Positions 32,311 through 39,319 of a stretch of 40,860 bases of DNA are shown here, piece by piece; positions within the stretch are counted from its first letter, which is position 1; each line of letters opens with the position of its first letter. Made by a program: the position numbers and the translations under genes. The stretch is from positions 1 to 40,860 of the forward strand of contig URHH01000010.1 of the NCBI GenBank assembly GCA_900547615.1, given 5' to 3'. The DNA comes from an uncultured Blautia sp. (GTDB taxonomy: Bacteria; Bacillota; Clostridia; Lachnospirales; Lachnospiraceae). The notes below the pieces were generated by a model. The model ran no database searches. It saw nothing but the letters and a program-made list of their open reading frames with translations, and was not told the DNA's origin.

Positions 32311-32357
32311 AAAAAGGACCTCCGAAAGTCCGCGTAAATTTCTGACTTTCAGAGGTC
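32311..32357 (-). terminator. Terminator of the two-repeat secreted protein gene
   Basis: A 14 bp stem (32344-32357 with 32317-32330, one G-U pair in the minus-strand RNA) and 13 nt loop, followed by C and six T, 9 bp after the stop. Confidence 0.92.
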
Positions 32358-32365
32358 GATTTGAA

Positions 32366-33586
32366 CTATTTTGCCAGTTCCCTGGGCATATAGCTTACTT
32401 CAATCGCCTGTACCACACCTGTATCTTTTCTCACAAGAATCTGTACAGAATCAAGAGAGCTTTCCGGTCCTTCTACTGTATAATACTCAAACATATCGGA
32501 CTCTTCAAATTCATATGTCACGCCTTCAAGAGCCTTCTCAAGATCTGCCTTCGTCATGCCGCGGGTAATTCCCTTCTGAACCGTGATCGGCATATCTGTT
32601 GAATTATCGTCTCCCTTTACTGTCGTCACAAAACAGTTGCGAATCGTCGTTGCATTGTCTCCGTAATTCCGTGCCATAACTCTTAATTCCTGATTATTCT
32701 TCATAAGAGAAACCCAGCCGGCATCTTTTCCTTTTACAGTCATATCGGACTGATCTTCCTTTACTGTCCAGCCATTTTTCTCAAACTCAGAAACAGGTGC
32801 CGGCATCTGATACAGCGCGCCGTCATACTCTACAATAAATTTTGTAAGATCGTCTCCCAGCTCTGTAGGTGCCTGGTAACTTTTTACTTCCTCTGTCACT
32901 TCATCACTGACTGCAGCTTCCGCCTGTGCCTGATCCGCTTCGCCTGCCGTTTCGATCATATTTCTCATATCAATTTTACTTACTACTTTTGTCTCTTTAT
33001 CCACCTGAATTTCCACGTCCTGATACGTTTCATACTCATAAGTAAGCGCTGTGTACATTTCTCCGTCGTACTCTCTGCTTGGCTCTCCGTATGCAGCTTT
33101 CACATCTTCAAGAGTCGATACTCCAAATTCAATTCCTTTTGGAAGCTTCACACTGAAAGCGCCGTCTTTCATCATATAAGAATCTACAGAAAAGCCTCCG
33201 ATCTGACATTCAGAAAATGCCACGGTATTCATGCCCAGGTTAAACATCGTAGCATAAAGTCTGGAAGCATCTTTTTTGAATGTTTCCGCTGCCGTATACT
33301 GTCCTGGCTCCATTGTCTGGGCAGCGTCTCCGTCATAAGTCCAGCCCTTTGCCGTAAAATCCGCAAAAGACATTGGAAACTGGTACACCTCTCCGTCAAT
33401 CTCTGCCTGAAAACTGTAAATATCATCTGAAAGCGCCTGCGCGTCTGTCTGAGCACCATCTCCTTCAGTTGCTGTTTCCGCCTGTGCTTCGTTTGTTGTC
33501 TCGGCTGCCGCTTCTTCTGCCATAACCCCTGCTGCCGGCATCACACAGAGTAACCCTGTCATAAATCCCACCAATAATTTTTTCAT
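32366..33586 (-). CDS. Secreted protein of unknown function with two diverged repeats
   Basis: No named family recognised. The 406-residue protein has a signal peptide ending about VMA (23), an Ala/Glu/Thr-rich linker (24-52), then two related units at about 54-212 and 245-401 joined by a second Ala/Glu linker. Both units open with DD-x3-F-x2-E-x-DG-x2-YQ-x-P-x4-F-x3-GWT and close with a KGI...G...DV/DL segment and a VV-rich strand, indicating an internal duplication. No catalytic motif or wall anchor is visible. It has its own promoter and terminator. It could be an extracellular binding protein, but nothing supports a specific ligand. Confidence 0.85.
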   Translation of the reverse strand: MKKLLVGFMTGLLCVMPAAGVMAEEAAAETTNEAQAETATEGDGAQTDAQALSDDIYSFQAEIDGEVYQFPMSFADFTAKGWTYDGDAAQTMEPGQYTAAETFKKDASRLYATMFNLGMNTVAFSECQIGGFSVDSYMMKDGAFSVKLPKGIEFGVSTLEDVKAAYGEPSREYDGEMYTALTYEYETYQDVEIQVDKETKVVSKIDMRNMIETAGEADQAQAEAAVSDEVTEEVKSYQAPTELGDDLTKFIVEYDGALYQMPAPVSEFEKNGWTVKEDQSDMTVKGKDAGWVSLMKNNQELRVMARNYGDNATTIRNCFVTTVKGDDNSTDMPITVQKGITRGMTKADLEKALEGVTYEFEESDMFEYYTVEGPESSLDSVQILVRKDTGVVQAIEVSYMPRELAK

Positions 33587-33628
33587 GCGTTGTCCTCCAT
33601 AAGTTTTATTTTTATTAATGATAGATGG

Positions 33629-33637
33629 ATTATATCA
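33629..33637 (-). promoter_or_regulatory. Extended -10 of the two-repeat secreted protein gene
   Basis: Minus-strand TGATATAAT, a consensus TATAAT with TG extension; the -35 region is weak. About 43 bp upstream of the start at 33586. Confidence 0.5.
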
Positions 33638-33705
33638 CAGGCTCTGAAATATTACTATATTTTCCTTTACTATTCCCAAAATTTTATAAATACTATACAA
33701 ACAAA

Positions 33706-33734
33706 GGACAGCATCTCATTCCCGTATGCTGTCC
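33706..33734 (-). terminator. Terminator of htrA
   Basis: GGACAGCAT (33706-33714) pairs with ATGCTGTCC (33726-33734) around an 11 nt loop, followed on the minus strand by TTTGTTTGT, 28 bp after the htrA stop. Confidence 0.75.
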
Positions 33735-33761
33735 CCTATCTTTTATATCACGTATTTGTAT

Positions 33762-35213
33762 TTATCTCCAGCCATCGAAAAACTGCATTCCAGACTCAGA
33801 TAAAGTTCCGTTTTCCCAATCTTCCAGTATATTTCCCTTTCCTGACGGCTGTTCTTCTTCTGCACTTTCTTCAGTACTCTCATCTTTGCTTTCTTTTTTA
33901 TCTTTATCTTTATTTTCGTTTTCTCCCAATGTGACGGTCACTGTTTTTTCTTTATAGGCGTCGCCATCCGGAACCTGAAGAACTATTTCTACCTCTTCTC
34001 CCGGCTCATAATACTGAAGATAGTTCACAAGTTGTTCTATACTTACCACAGATTTTCCGGCAAACTCCGTAATAATAGAATTTACTTTGACTCCGGCTTC
34101 TTCTGCAGGTCCGCCTTCTGTAACTTCTCCTACAAAGACGCCCTGAGGAATACCATAAACCTGACCTTCCTCACTTACTGTTCTTCCGGAAATTCCAAGA
34201 ACACCGTTTTCACCCTCTTCCAGCTTCTCTCTCGGCTCCTCATTCATAAGATTTTCCAGAATATCAGAAACATCGGAAACTGCAATGGCATATCCCATAC
34301 CTTCAACCTCTGTGGAAGCAAGCTTCGCAGAGTTGATTCCTACTACTTCACCATTCATATTTAAGAGCGCACCGCCGCTGTTTCCCGGATTAATTGCCGC
34401 ATCTGTCTGAATCAGGTTGACGCCGTTTCCGTTGTCGTCTTCATCAGAGGAGAAAGAACCTGATGCGGAATCCATTTTTCTGTTTTTCGCACTTACAATA
34501 CCGGTCGTGACAGACTGTCCGTAGCCAAGTGCATTTCCGATGGCAATTACCTGCTCTCCTACAACAAGATCATCGGAGCTTCCAATAGTCGCAATGGAAA
34601 TCTGGTCCATCGTATCATCAGAAATATCTTCCAGAGGAATACTTACAACCGCAAGGTCTTTATTTTCCTCATATCCCTTTACCGTTCCCTCATATGCGCT
34701 GTTATCGATAAAGCTTACAGAAAGAGTGTCTGCGCCTTCCACAACATGGTAATTTGTAGCAATTAAAAGTTCCTCGTCATTTTTTCCGATAATAATTCCG
34801 GAACCGCTTCCTTCCACCTCTTCTTCCTGTGAAGGTGCATATCCGCCGTACATTCCGAACATTCCGTAGTAGTTCTGAACCTCCTGAATGGATTTCGTTG
34901 TAATAGAAACAACGGACGGCATTGCCTCTGCTGCAATATCAGAAACATCAAGACTTCCCTTTGCCTCTGTTTCCTTCTTGTCTTTTGTGTCCTTTTTATC
35001 CTTTTTATCTTTATCCTTTGACTTCGTTTCACTCTTTGTCATGGTCAGAGTCGTTTTATCTGATGAAGCGGAAACATTCTGCACTCCCTCTGTAAAATAA
35101 GAAATTCCGTTATATCCGCCTAACAAAAGACCTCCTGTAAGAGCTGCGCAAAGCGTAACCTTCGCACCCTTTTTTGCCATTTTTTTGATTGTATTTTTAT
35201 TAATGTTACTCAT
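33762..35213 (-). CDS. htrA: HtrA/DegP-like serine protease with PDZ domain
   Basis: S1C envelope protease, 483 residues: cytoplasmic N-terminus, membrane anchor about 17-38, a Lys/Asp-rich linker (about 61-85), the trypsin-like domain with His156 (TNYHVV), Asp186 (NKDLAVV) and Ser279 (NPGNSGGAL), one PDZ domain (about 345-430) and then an acidic low-complexity tail of about 45 residues that ends in a hydrophobic MQFFDGWR. It degrades or refolds damaged exported proteins. The tail beyond the PDZ is unusual. A TATACT -10 (35272-35277) lies upstream with no clear -35. Divergent from pepD. Confidence 0.94.
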   Translation of the reverse strand: MSNINKNTIKKMAKKGAKVTLCAALTGGLLLGGYNGISYFTEGVQNVSASSDKTTLTMTKSETKSKDKDKKDKKDTKDKKETEAKGSLDVSDIAAEAMPSVVSITTKSIQEVQNYYGMFGMYGGYAPSQEEEVEGSGSGIIIGKNDEELLIATNYHVVEGADTLSVSFIDNSAYEGTVKGYEENKDLAVVSIPLEDISDDTMDQISIATIGSSDDLVVGEQVIAIGNALGYGQSVTTGIVSAKNRKMDSASGSFSSDEDDNGNGVNLIQTDAAINPGNSGGALLNMNGEVVGINSAKLASTEVEGMGYAIAVSDVSDILENLMNEEPREKLEEGENGVLGISGRTVSEEGQVYGIPQGVFVGEVTEGGPAEEAGVKVNSIITEFAGKSVVSIEQLVNYLQYYEPGEEVEIVLQVPDGDAYKEKTVTVTLGENENKDKDKKESKDESTEESAEEEQPSGKGNILEDWENGTLSESGMQFFDGWR

Positions 35214-35290
35214 TTATATTCCCTCCTTGACTTCTTTCAAGAATCTCTGTTTCTTTCCTTTTATGGCTCTTAGTATAAAAATAATTTGTG

Positions 35291-35318
35291 TTTACTTTGT
35301 GGGAAAAATGTGTATTAT
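35291..35318 (+). promoter_or_regulatory. Predicted pepD promoter
   Basis: TTTACT (35291-35296), 16 bp, TATTAT (35313-35318), 47 bp upstream of the pepD ATG. Confidence 0.4.
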
Positions 35319-35364
35319 TTGTTAAAACATGATATGATATAAAAAAAAGTTGAGGTGTACGCTT

Positions 35365-36810
35365 ATGAATTCACTTAAATCACTGAAACCTGCTTCTGTT
35401 TTTCATTACTTTGAAGAAATCTGCTCCATTCCCCATACTTCTCATCACGAAAAACAGTTAAGCGATTACTGCGTCCGTTTCGCAAAAGAACACGGTCTGC
35501 ACTGCACCCAGGACGCTATGGGAAACCTTATTATCTTCGCGCCTGCATCCCCCGGATACGAGCAAAAAGAAGCCGTTATTCTTCAGGGGCATCTTGACAT
35601 GGTAGGCGTTAAGACAGATGACTGCGATCTAAACCTTGAAACAGACGGACTCCGCCTTATGACAGACGGAGAATATCTCACAGCAGAAGGAACAACTCTC
35701 GGCGGAGACGACGGGATTGCAGTCGCATACGCGCTTGCGCTCCTCGATGACAAAGACATTCCTCACCCGCCTCTCGAAGTAATTCTTACTGTATGTGAAG
35801 AAGTCGGGCTTCTGGGCGCATCTGCCATGAACTTATCTGAATGCAAAGGCAGAAGACTCATTAATATCGATTCGGAAGAAGAAGGTATCCTCACAGTAGG
35901 CTGTGCCGGAGGACGCCGTGCCGCCTGCCAGATTCCTGTAGAAAGAAATACGCAGACAGGCATTCTCTGTCATATCCGTTTTTCCGGACTTCTGGGAGGA
36001 CATTCCGGACTGGAAATTCATAAAAAGCGCGGAAATGGAATTGAACTTCTTGGACGTTTCCTTCTTTTCCTGAAAAAAGAAACAGACTATGCCCTTATTT
36101 CCATGTCAGGAGGAATAAAAGAAAATGCGATCCCAAAAGACTCCCGGGCATCTGTCCTGATTCCTGAGAAAAATCTCTCCTGCGCAAAAAAAGCCGCGGA
36201 AACTTTCCTTTCTTATATAAAGTCAGAATATGGCGCGGCAGATCCTGATATTCGTCTGGAACTTACAGAATCAACAATAACAACGGAAGCTGCACTCACA
36301 GAAAAATCTCTTCATTCCGTACTTACAGCCCTCACGTTTATTCCCTGCGGAGTGCAGGCTATGAGCGCAGACATTCCGGATACTGTAGAAACTTCCCTGA
36401 ACCTGGGTATCATGGAGCTTGCAGAAGAAGAACTGACGCTGCGTCTTTCCATAAGAAGTTCTGTTTCCTCCGCGAAAGAAGCTCTTGCAGACAAAATCGA
36501 TCTGCTTATAAAAACTCTCGGAGGTCATACAGAATTTCAGGGAGACTACCCTGCATGGCCATATGCAAAGGAATCTCCCCTTCGAGACTGCTGTGTTAAA
36601 ATTTTCGAAGACCAATACGGAAAAGCCCCGCTCCTTCAGACCATTCATGCAGGACTTGAATGCGGAATCCTCTCCAGCAAAATCCCTGGACTGGACTGTA
36701 TCTCCTTTGGTCCAAATCAGCTTGATGTTCATACTCCGGACGAAAAACTTCATATTCCCTCTGTAGAAAGAGTATGGGAATATTTAAAAGCGGTTCTTAA
36801 AGCGCTTTAA
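35365..36810 (+). CDS. pepD: Aminoacyl-histidine dipeptidase (Xaa-His dipeptidase)
   Basis: Zinc M20-type dipeptidase, 481 residues, cytoplasmic, splitting beta-Ala-His and a broad range of dipeptides. Metal-site motifs are GHLDMVG (His76), LGGDDGIAVA (Asp115), CEEVGLLGA (Glu145/146), IDSEEEG (Asp169) and a C-terminal HAGLECGI. The start at 35365 follows GAGGTG; a TTG five codons upstream overlaps that site and is less likely. It is convergent with a dipeptide epimerase, 15 bp apart, next to a DUF819 membrane protein, so a local role in dipeptide use is likely. Confidence 0.95.
   Translation: MNSLKSLKPASVFHYFEEICSIPHTSHHEKQLSDYCVRFAKEHGLHCTQDAMGNLIIFAPASPGYEQKEAVILQGHLDMVGVKTDDCDLNLETDGLRLMTDGEYLTAEGTTLGGDDGIAVAYALALLDDKDIPHPPLEVILTVCEEVGLLGASAMNLSECKGRRLINIDSEEEGILTVGCAGGRRAACQIPVERNTQTGILCHIRFSGLLGGHSGLEIHKKRGNGIELLGRFLLFLKKETDYALISMSGGIKENAIPKDSRASVLIPEKNLSCAKKAAETFLSYIKSEYGAADPDIRLELTESTITTEAALTEKSLHSVLTALTFIPCGVQAMSADIPDTVETSLNLGIMELAEEELTLRLSIRSSVSSAKEALADKIDLLIKTLGGHTEFQGDYPAWPYAKESPLRDCCVKIFEDQYGKAPLLQTIHAGLECGILSSKIPGLDCISFGPNQLDVHTPDEKLHIPSVERVWEYLKAVLKAL
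36787..36808. terminator. Weak hairpin between pepD and the dipeptide epimerase
   Basis: AAAGCG (36787-36792) and CGCTTT (36803-36808) pair around 10 nt at the end of pepD. T-runs are short on both strands, so it is at best a weak shared terminator. Confidence 0.3.
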
Positions 36811-36825
36811 AACAGAATTTTATAT

Positions 36826-37920
36826 TTAAATATATCGAATTTTCCCAGGTTCAATACCACGGATCCCAAGGCCCGGTTCATCTGAAACGGTGATTGTCTT
36901 TTCATCAAAGACAGCGCCGCCAAGAATCGGGTCTTCTTTACAGAGAACCGGTCCGTCAAGATCGATTTTTGTAATGATCTTCTTTGCACATGCAAGGTGA
37001 ACCGCTGCATTTACACTGATCTTTGCCTCAAGCATACAGCCGATCATACATTCCACACCGTAAATCTCCGCTGCGGAAACAATTTTCAGCGCATTATAAA
37101 GACCGCCGCACTTCATCAGCTTAATATTTACAAGATCTGCTGCCCCCATTTGCATAATCTTCACTGCATCTTCCGGTGAAAAAACACTTTCATCTGCAAG
37201 AACCGGCACATAAGAACGCTCCGTTACGTACTTCATTCCCTCAAAATCATAAGCTTTTACCGGCTGCTCCACAAACTCAATATCAAGCCCTTTTTCCTGC
37301 ATACCATTTAATATGCGAACAGCCTCTTTGGGACTCCAGCCCTGATTTGCATCAATCCGGATCTTTGTTTCCGCCGGAACAGCCTGACGGATTGCTGACA
37401 ATCTTGCAATATCCTTCTCCGGCTCTTTTCCCACTTTTACCTTAAGGCAGTCATATCCTCTCCTGATCGCATCTTCTGCATCTCCAGCCATTTCATCCGG
37501 CTCATTTACGCTGATCGTAATATCTGTAACGATAGATTTTCTTGCTCCTCCCATCAATTTATAAACGGGGATCTTATAAAGCTGTCCGTACAGATCCCAG
37601 AGCGCCATATCTACTGCCGCTTTTGCACTTGTATTTTTCAAAATGCAGGAATTTACAACCTTCATTAAATCCTCAAACTCATCAACTTCTCTTCCTGTAA
37701 GAGAAGGCGCAATATGGTCTTTTATGGCTCCGATAATAGCGCCTGTGGTATCGCCTGTAATAACTCCTGTAGGCGGCGCCTCCCCGTATCCCACCTCGCC
37801 TGAATCCGTATGAATTTCAACAACAACATCTTCTACGCTGTTCACGGAACGAAGCGCTGTTTTAAAAGGAACACGAAGCGGTACGGAAATCAGCCCCATG
37901 CGAATATCAGTAATTTTCAT
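36826..37920 (-). CDS. Dipeptide epimerase (L-Ala-D/L-Glu epimerase type)
   Basis: Enolase-superfamily enzyme of 364 residues, muconate-lactonizing subgroup. The acid-base pair is Lys162 in LKVKVG and Lys267 in NIKLMK; magnesium ligands are Asp190 (RIDANQ), Glu218 (FVEQP) and Asp243 (LADES). The IDLDGP motif (Asp320, Asp322) holds the alpha-ammonium group in known dipeptide epimerases and separates them from other subgroups. It likely epimerises L-Ala-D-Glu from murein recycling to L-Ala-L-Glu for cleavage by dipeptidases such as the adjacent PepD. Divergent from DUF819. Specificity among dipeptides remains open. Confidence 0.93.
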   Translation of the reverse strand: MKITDIRMGLISVPLRVPFKTALRSVNSVEDVVVEIHTDSGEVGYGEAPPTGVITGDTTGAIIGAIKDHIAPSLTGREVDEFEDLMKVVNSCILKNTSAKAAVDMALWDLYGQLYKIPVYKLMGGARKSIVTDITISVNEPDEMAGDAEDAIRRGYDCLKVKVGKEPEKDIARLSAIRQAVPAETKIRIDANQGWSPKEAVRILNGMQEKGLDIEFVEQPVKAYDFEGMKYVTERSYVPVLADESVFSPEDAVKIMQMGAADLVNIKLMKCGGLYNALKIVSAAEIYGVECMIGCMLEAKISVNAAVHLACAKKIITKIDLDGPVLCKEDPILGGAVFDEKTITVSDEPGLGIRGIEPGKIRYI

Positions 37921-37944
37921 ATTTTTTTACCTGCCTTTTCTTGA

Positions 37945-37973
37945 ATTTTGTAAAAAGTATTTGCCAGCATCAA
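37945..37973 (-). promoter_or_regulatory. Possible promoter of the dipeptide epimerase gene
   Basis: Minus-strand TTGATG (37968-37973), 17 bp, CAAAAT (37945-37950); the -10 is weak. Confidence 0.35.
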
Positions 37974-38054
37974 GGACTCATGGTATTATTGTATATAAAC
38001 CAGAATGATTTGTAAAGAAAATTGTGCTAAATAACAAAGAAAGGGAAGAGTAAC

Positions 38055-39218
38055 ATGATTACAAACGGATTTACCTACATAGCAGTTTTAATTTTTATTG
38101 CTGCTCTCCTCGTGTGGCTGCAAAAGTACACAAAATCAAAGTTTTTTGATTATGCGCCGCCAATTGTTTTACTGTATCTTATCACTATGATCTTCTGCAC
38201 CTTAAAAGTATGGGACATGGAGGCTACAAAACCCGCCTACTCCGCTTTAAAGAACAATATCTTGTTTGCCATGATTTTCCTTATGCTCCTTCGCTGCGAC
38301 ATTCGAAAAATCGTGAAGCTTGGTCCGAAAATGCTTGGCGGCTTCTTCTGTGCTTCCATTACGATTTCTCTCGGCTTTATTATCACTTATGCAATTCTCC
38401 ACGGACCTCTTGGAGAAGGAGCATGGAAGGCACTCGGCGCTCTCTGTGGAAGCTGGATGGGAGGATCCGGAAATATGATCGCCGTCCAGGCAGCTCTTGA
38501 TATTGGAGAAGCGGACATGGCATATGCCCTTGTGGTAGATTCTATCGACTATTCCATCTGGGTCATGTTCCTTCTGTGGGCAATTAACCTGGCGCCAAAA
38601 TTCAACAAATGGGTAAAAGCAAACACAAAAACACTTGACGAAGTTTCAAAACGTCTGGAAGACGATGCGAAAGCAAATGATGGTTCTATTACATTTGTAA
38701 ACATTATTTTCCTTCTCGGTCTTTCTCTCGTTGTTTCTGCTCTTGGACAGAATATAGGAACAACTCTTAACGGAGCGCTCCCATTCCTGGATACTTCCAC
38801 ATGGACAGTTCTTTTCATCACTCTTGCAGGACTTGTCGGCGCTTTGACACCTGTCGGAAAAATGGCAGGAACAACAGAGCTTTCCAATGTTATGCTTTAT
38901 TCTGTAGTTGCTCTTCTTGCCTCACGTGCAAGCTTCCTTGAGCTTACAGACGCTCCTGTATGGATCATTGCAGGATTTATGATTCTTGGTATCCACGGCA
39001 TCCTTATGGTTCTCTGTGCCAAGATCTTCAAACTGGATATGTTTACCTGCGGCGTTGCCTCTCTTGCAAATATAGGCGGTTCCGCTTCTGCCCCAATTCT
39101 TGCCGGCGCATACAGCGGTGCCCTCGTTCCTGTTGGTGTACTCATGGCATTAATGGGCTATGTTATCGGAACAGGCGGCGGATTAATCGTAGCAAATATC
39201 ATGTCCATGTTCGGATAG
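38055..39218 (+). CDS. DUF819 family membrane protein
   Basis: Polytopic membrane protein of 387 residues with about ten hydrophobic segments and a charged cytoplasmic loop in the middle (about 185-215). Conserved DUF819 patterns are LCGSWMGGSGNMIAVQ (about 134-149), ALVVDSIDYSIWVMF (about 162-176) and the near C-terminal SLANIGGSASAPILAGAYS (about 340-358), whose repeated GGS-like motifs in two halves suggest an inverted-repeat transporter. No function is established for the family. It is divergent from the dipeptide epimerase with 134 bp between starts, so dipeptide transport is an inference. A strong terminator follows. Confidence 0.92.
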   Translation: MITNGFTYIAVLIFIAALLVWLQKYTKSKFFDYAPPIVLLYLITMIFCTLKVWDMEATKPAYSALKNNILFAMIFLMLLRCDIRKIVKLGPKMLGGFFCASITISLGFIITYAILHGPLGEGAWKALGALCGSWMGGSGNMIAVQAALDIGEADMAYALVVDSIDYSIWVMFLLWAINLAPKFNKWVKANTKTLDEVSKRLEDDAKANDGSITFVNIIFLLGLSLVVSALGQNIGTTLNGALPFLDTSTWTVLFITLAGLVGALTPVGKMAGTTELSNVMLYSVVALLASRASFLELTDAPVWIIAGFMILGIHGILMVLCAKIFKLDMFTCGVASLANIGGSASAPILAGAYSGALVPVGVLMALMGYVIGTGGGLIVANIMSMFG

Positions 39219-39256
39219 AAACTCTATAAAGCGGCTCACGCCGCCAGGCGCACCAC

Positions 39257-39308
39257 AAAAACGTACAGACTCTTCTGTGTCAGTCACATAAGAGTCTGTA
39301 CGTTTTTT
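39257..39308. terminator. Bidirectional terminator between DUF819 and the ABC permease
   Basis: A perfect 14 bp stem flanked by A-run and T-run (39257-39274 with 39290-39308), so it can end both convergent units. One of the strongest hairpins in the window. Confidence 0.93.
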
Positions 39309-39319
39309 ATCATCTTATT

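Noticed and set aside
35214..35300. A complete htrA promoter
   Set aside because: TATACT (35272-35277, minus) is present but no -35 of reasonable quality lies 16-18 bp upstream, so only the -10 is noted in the gene entry.
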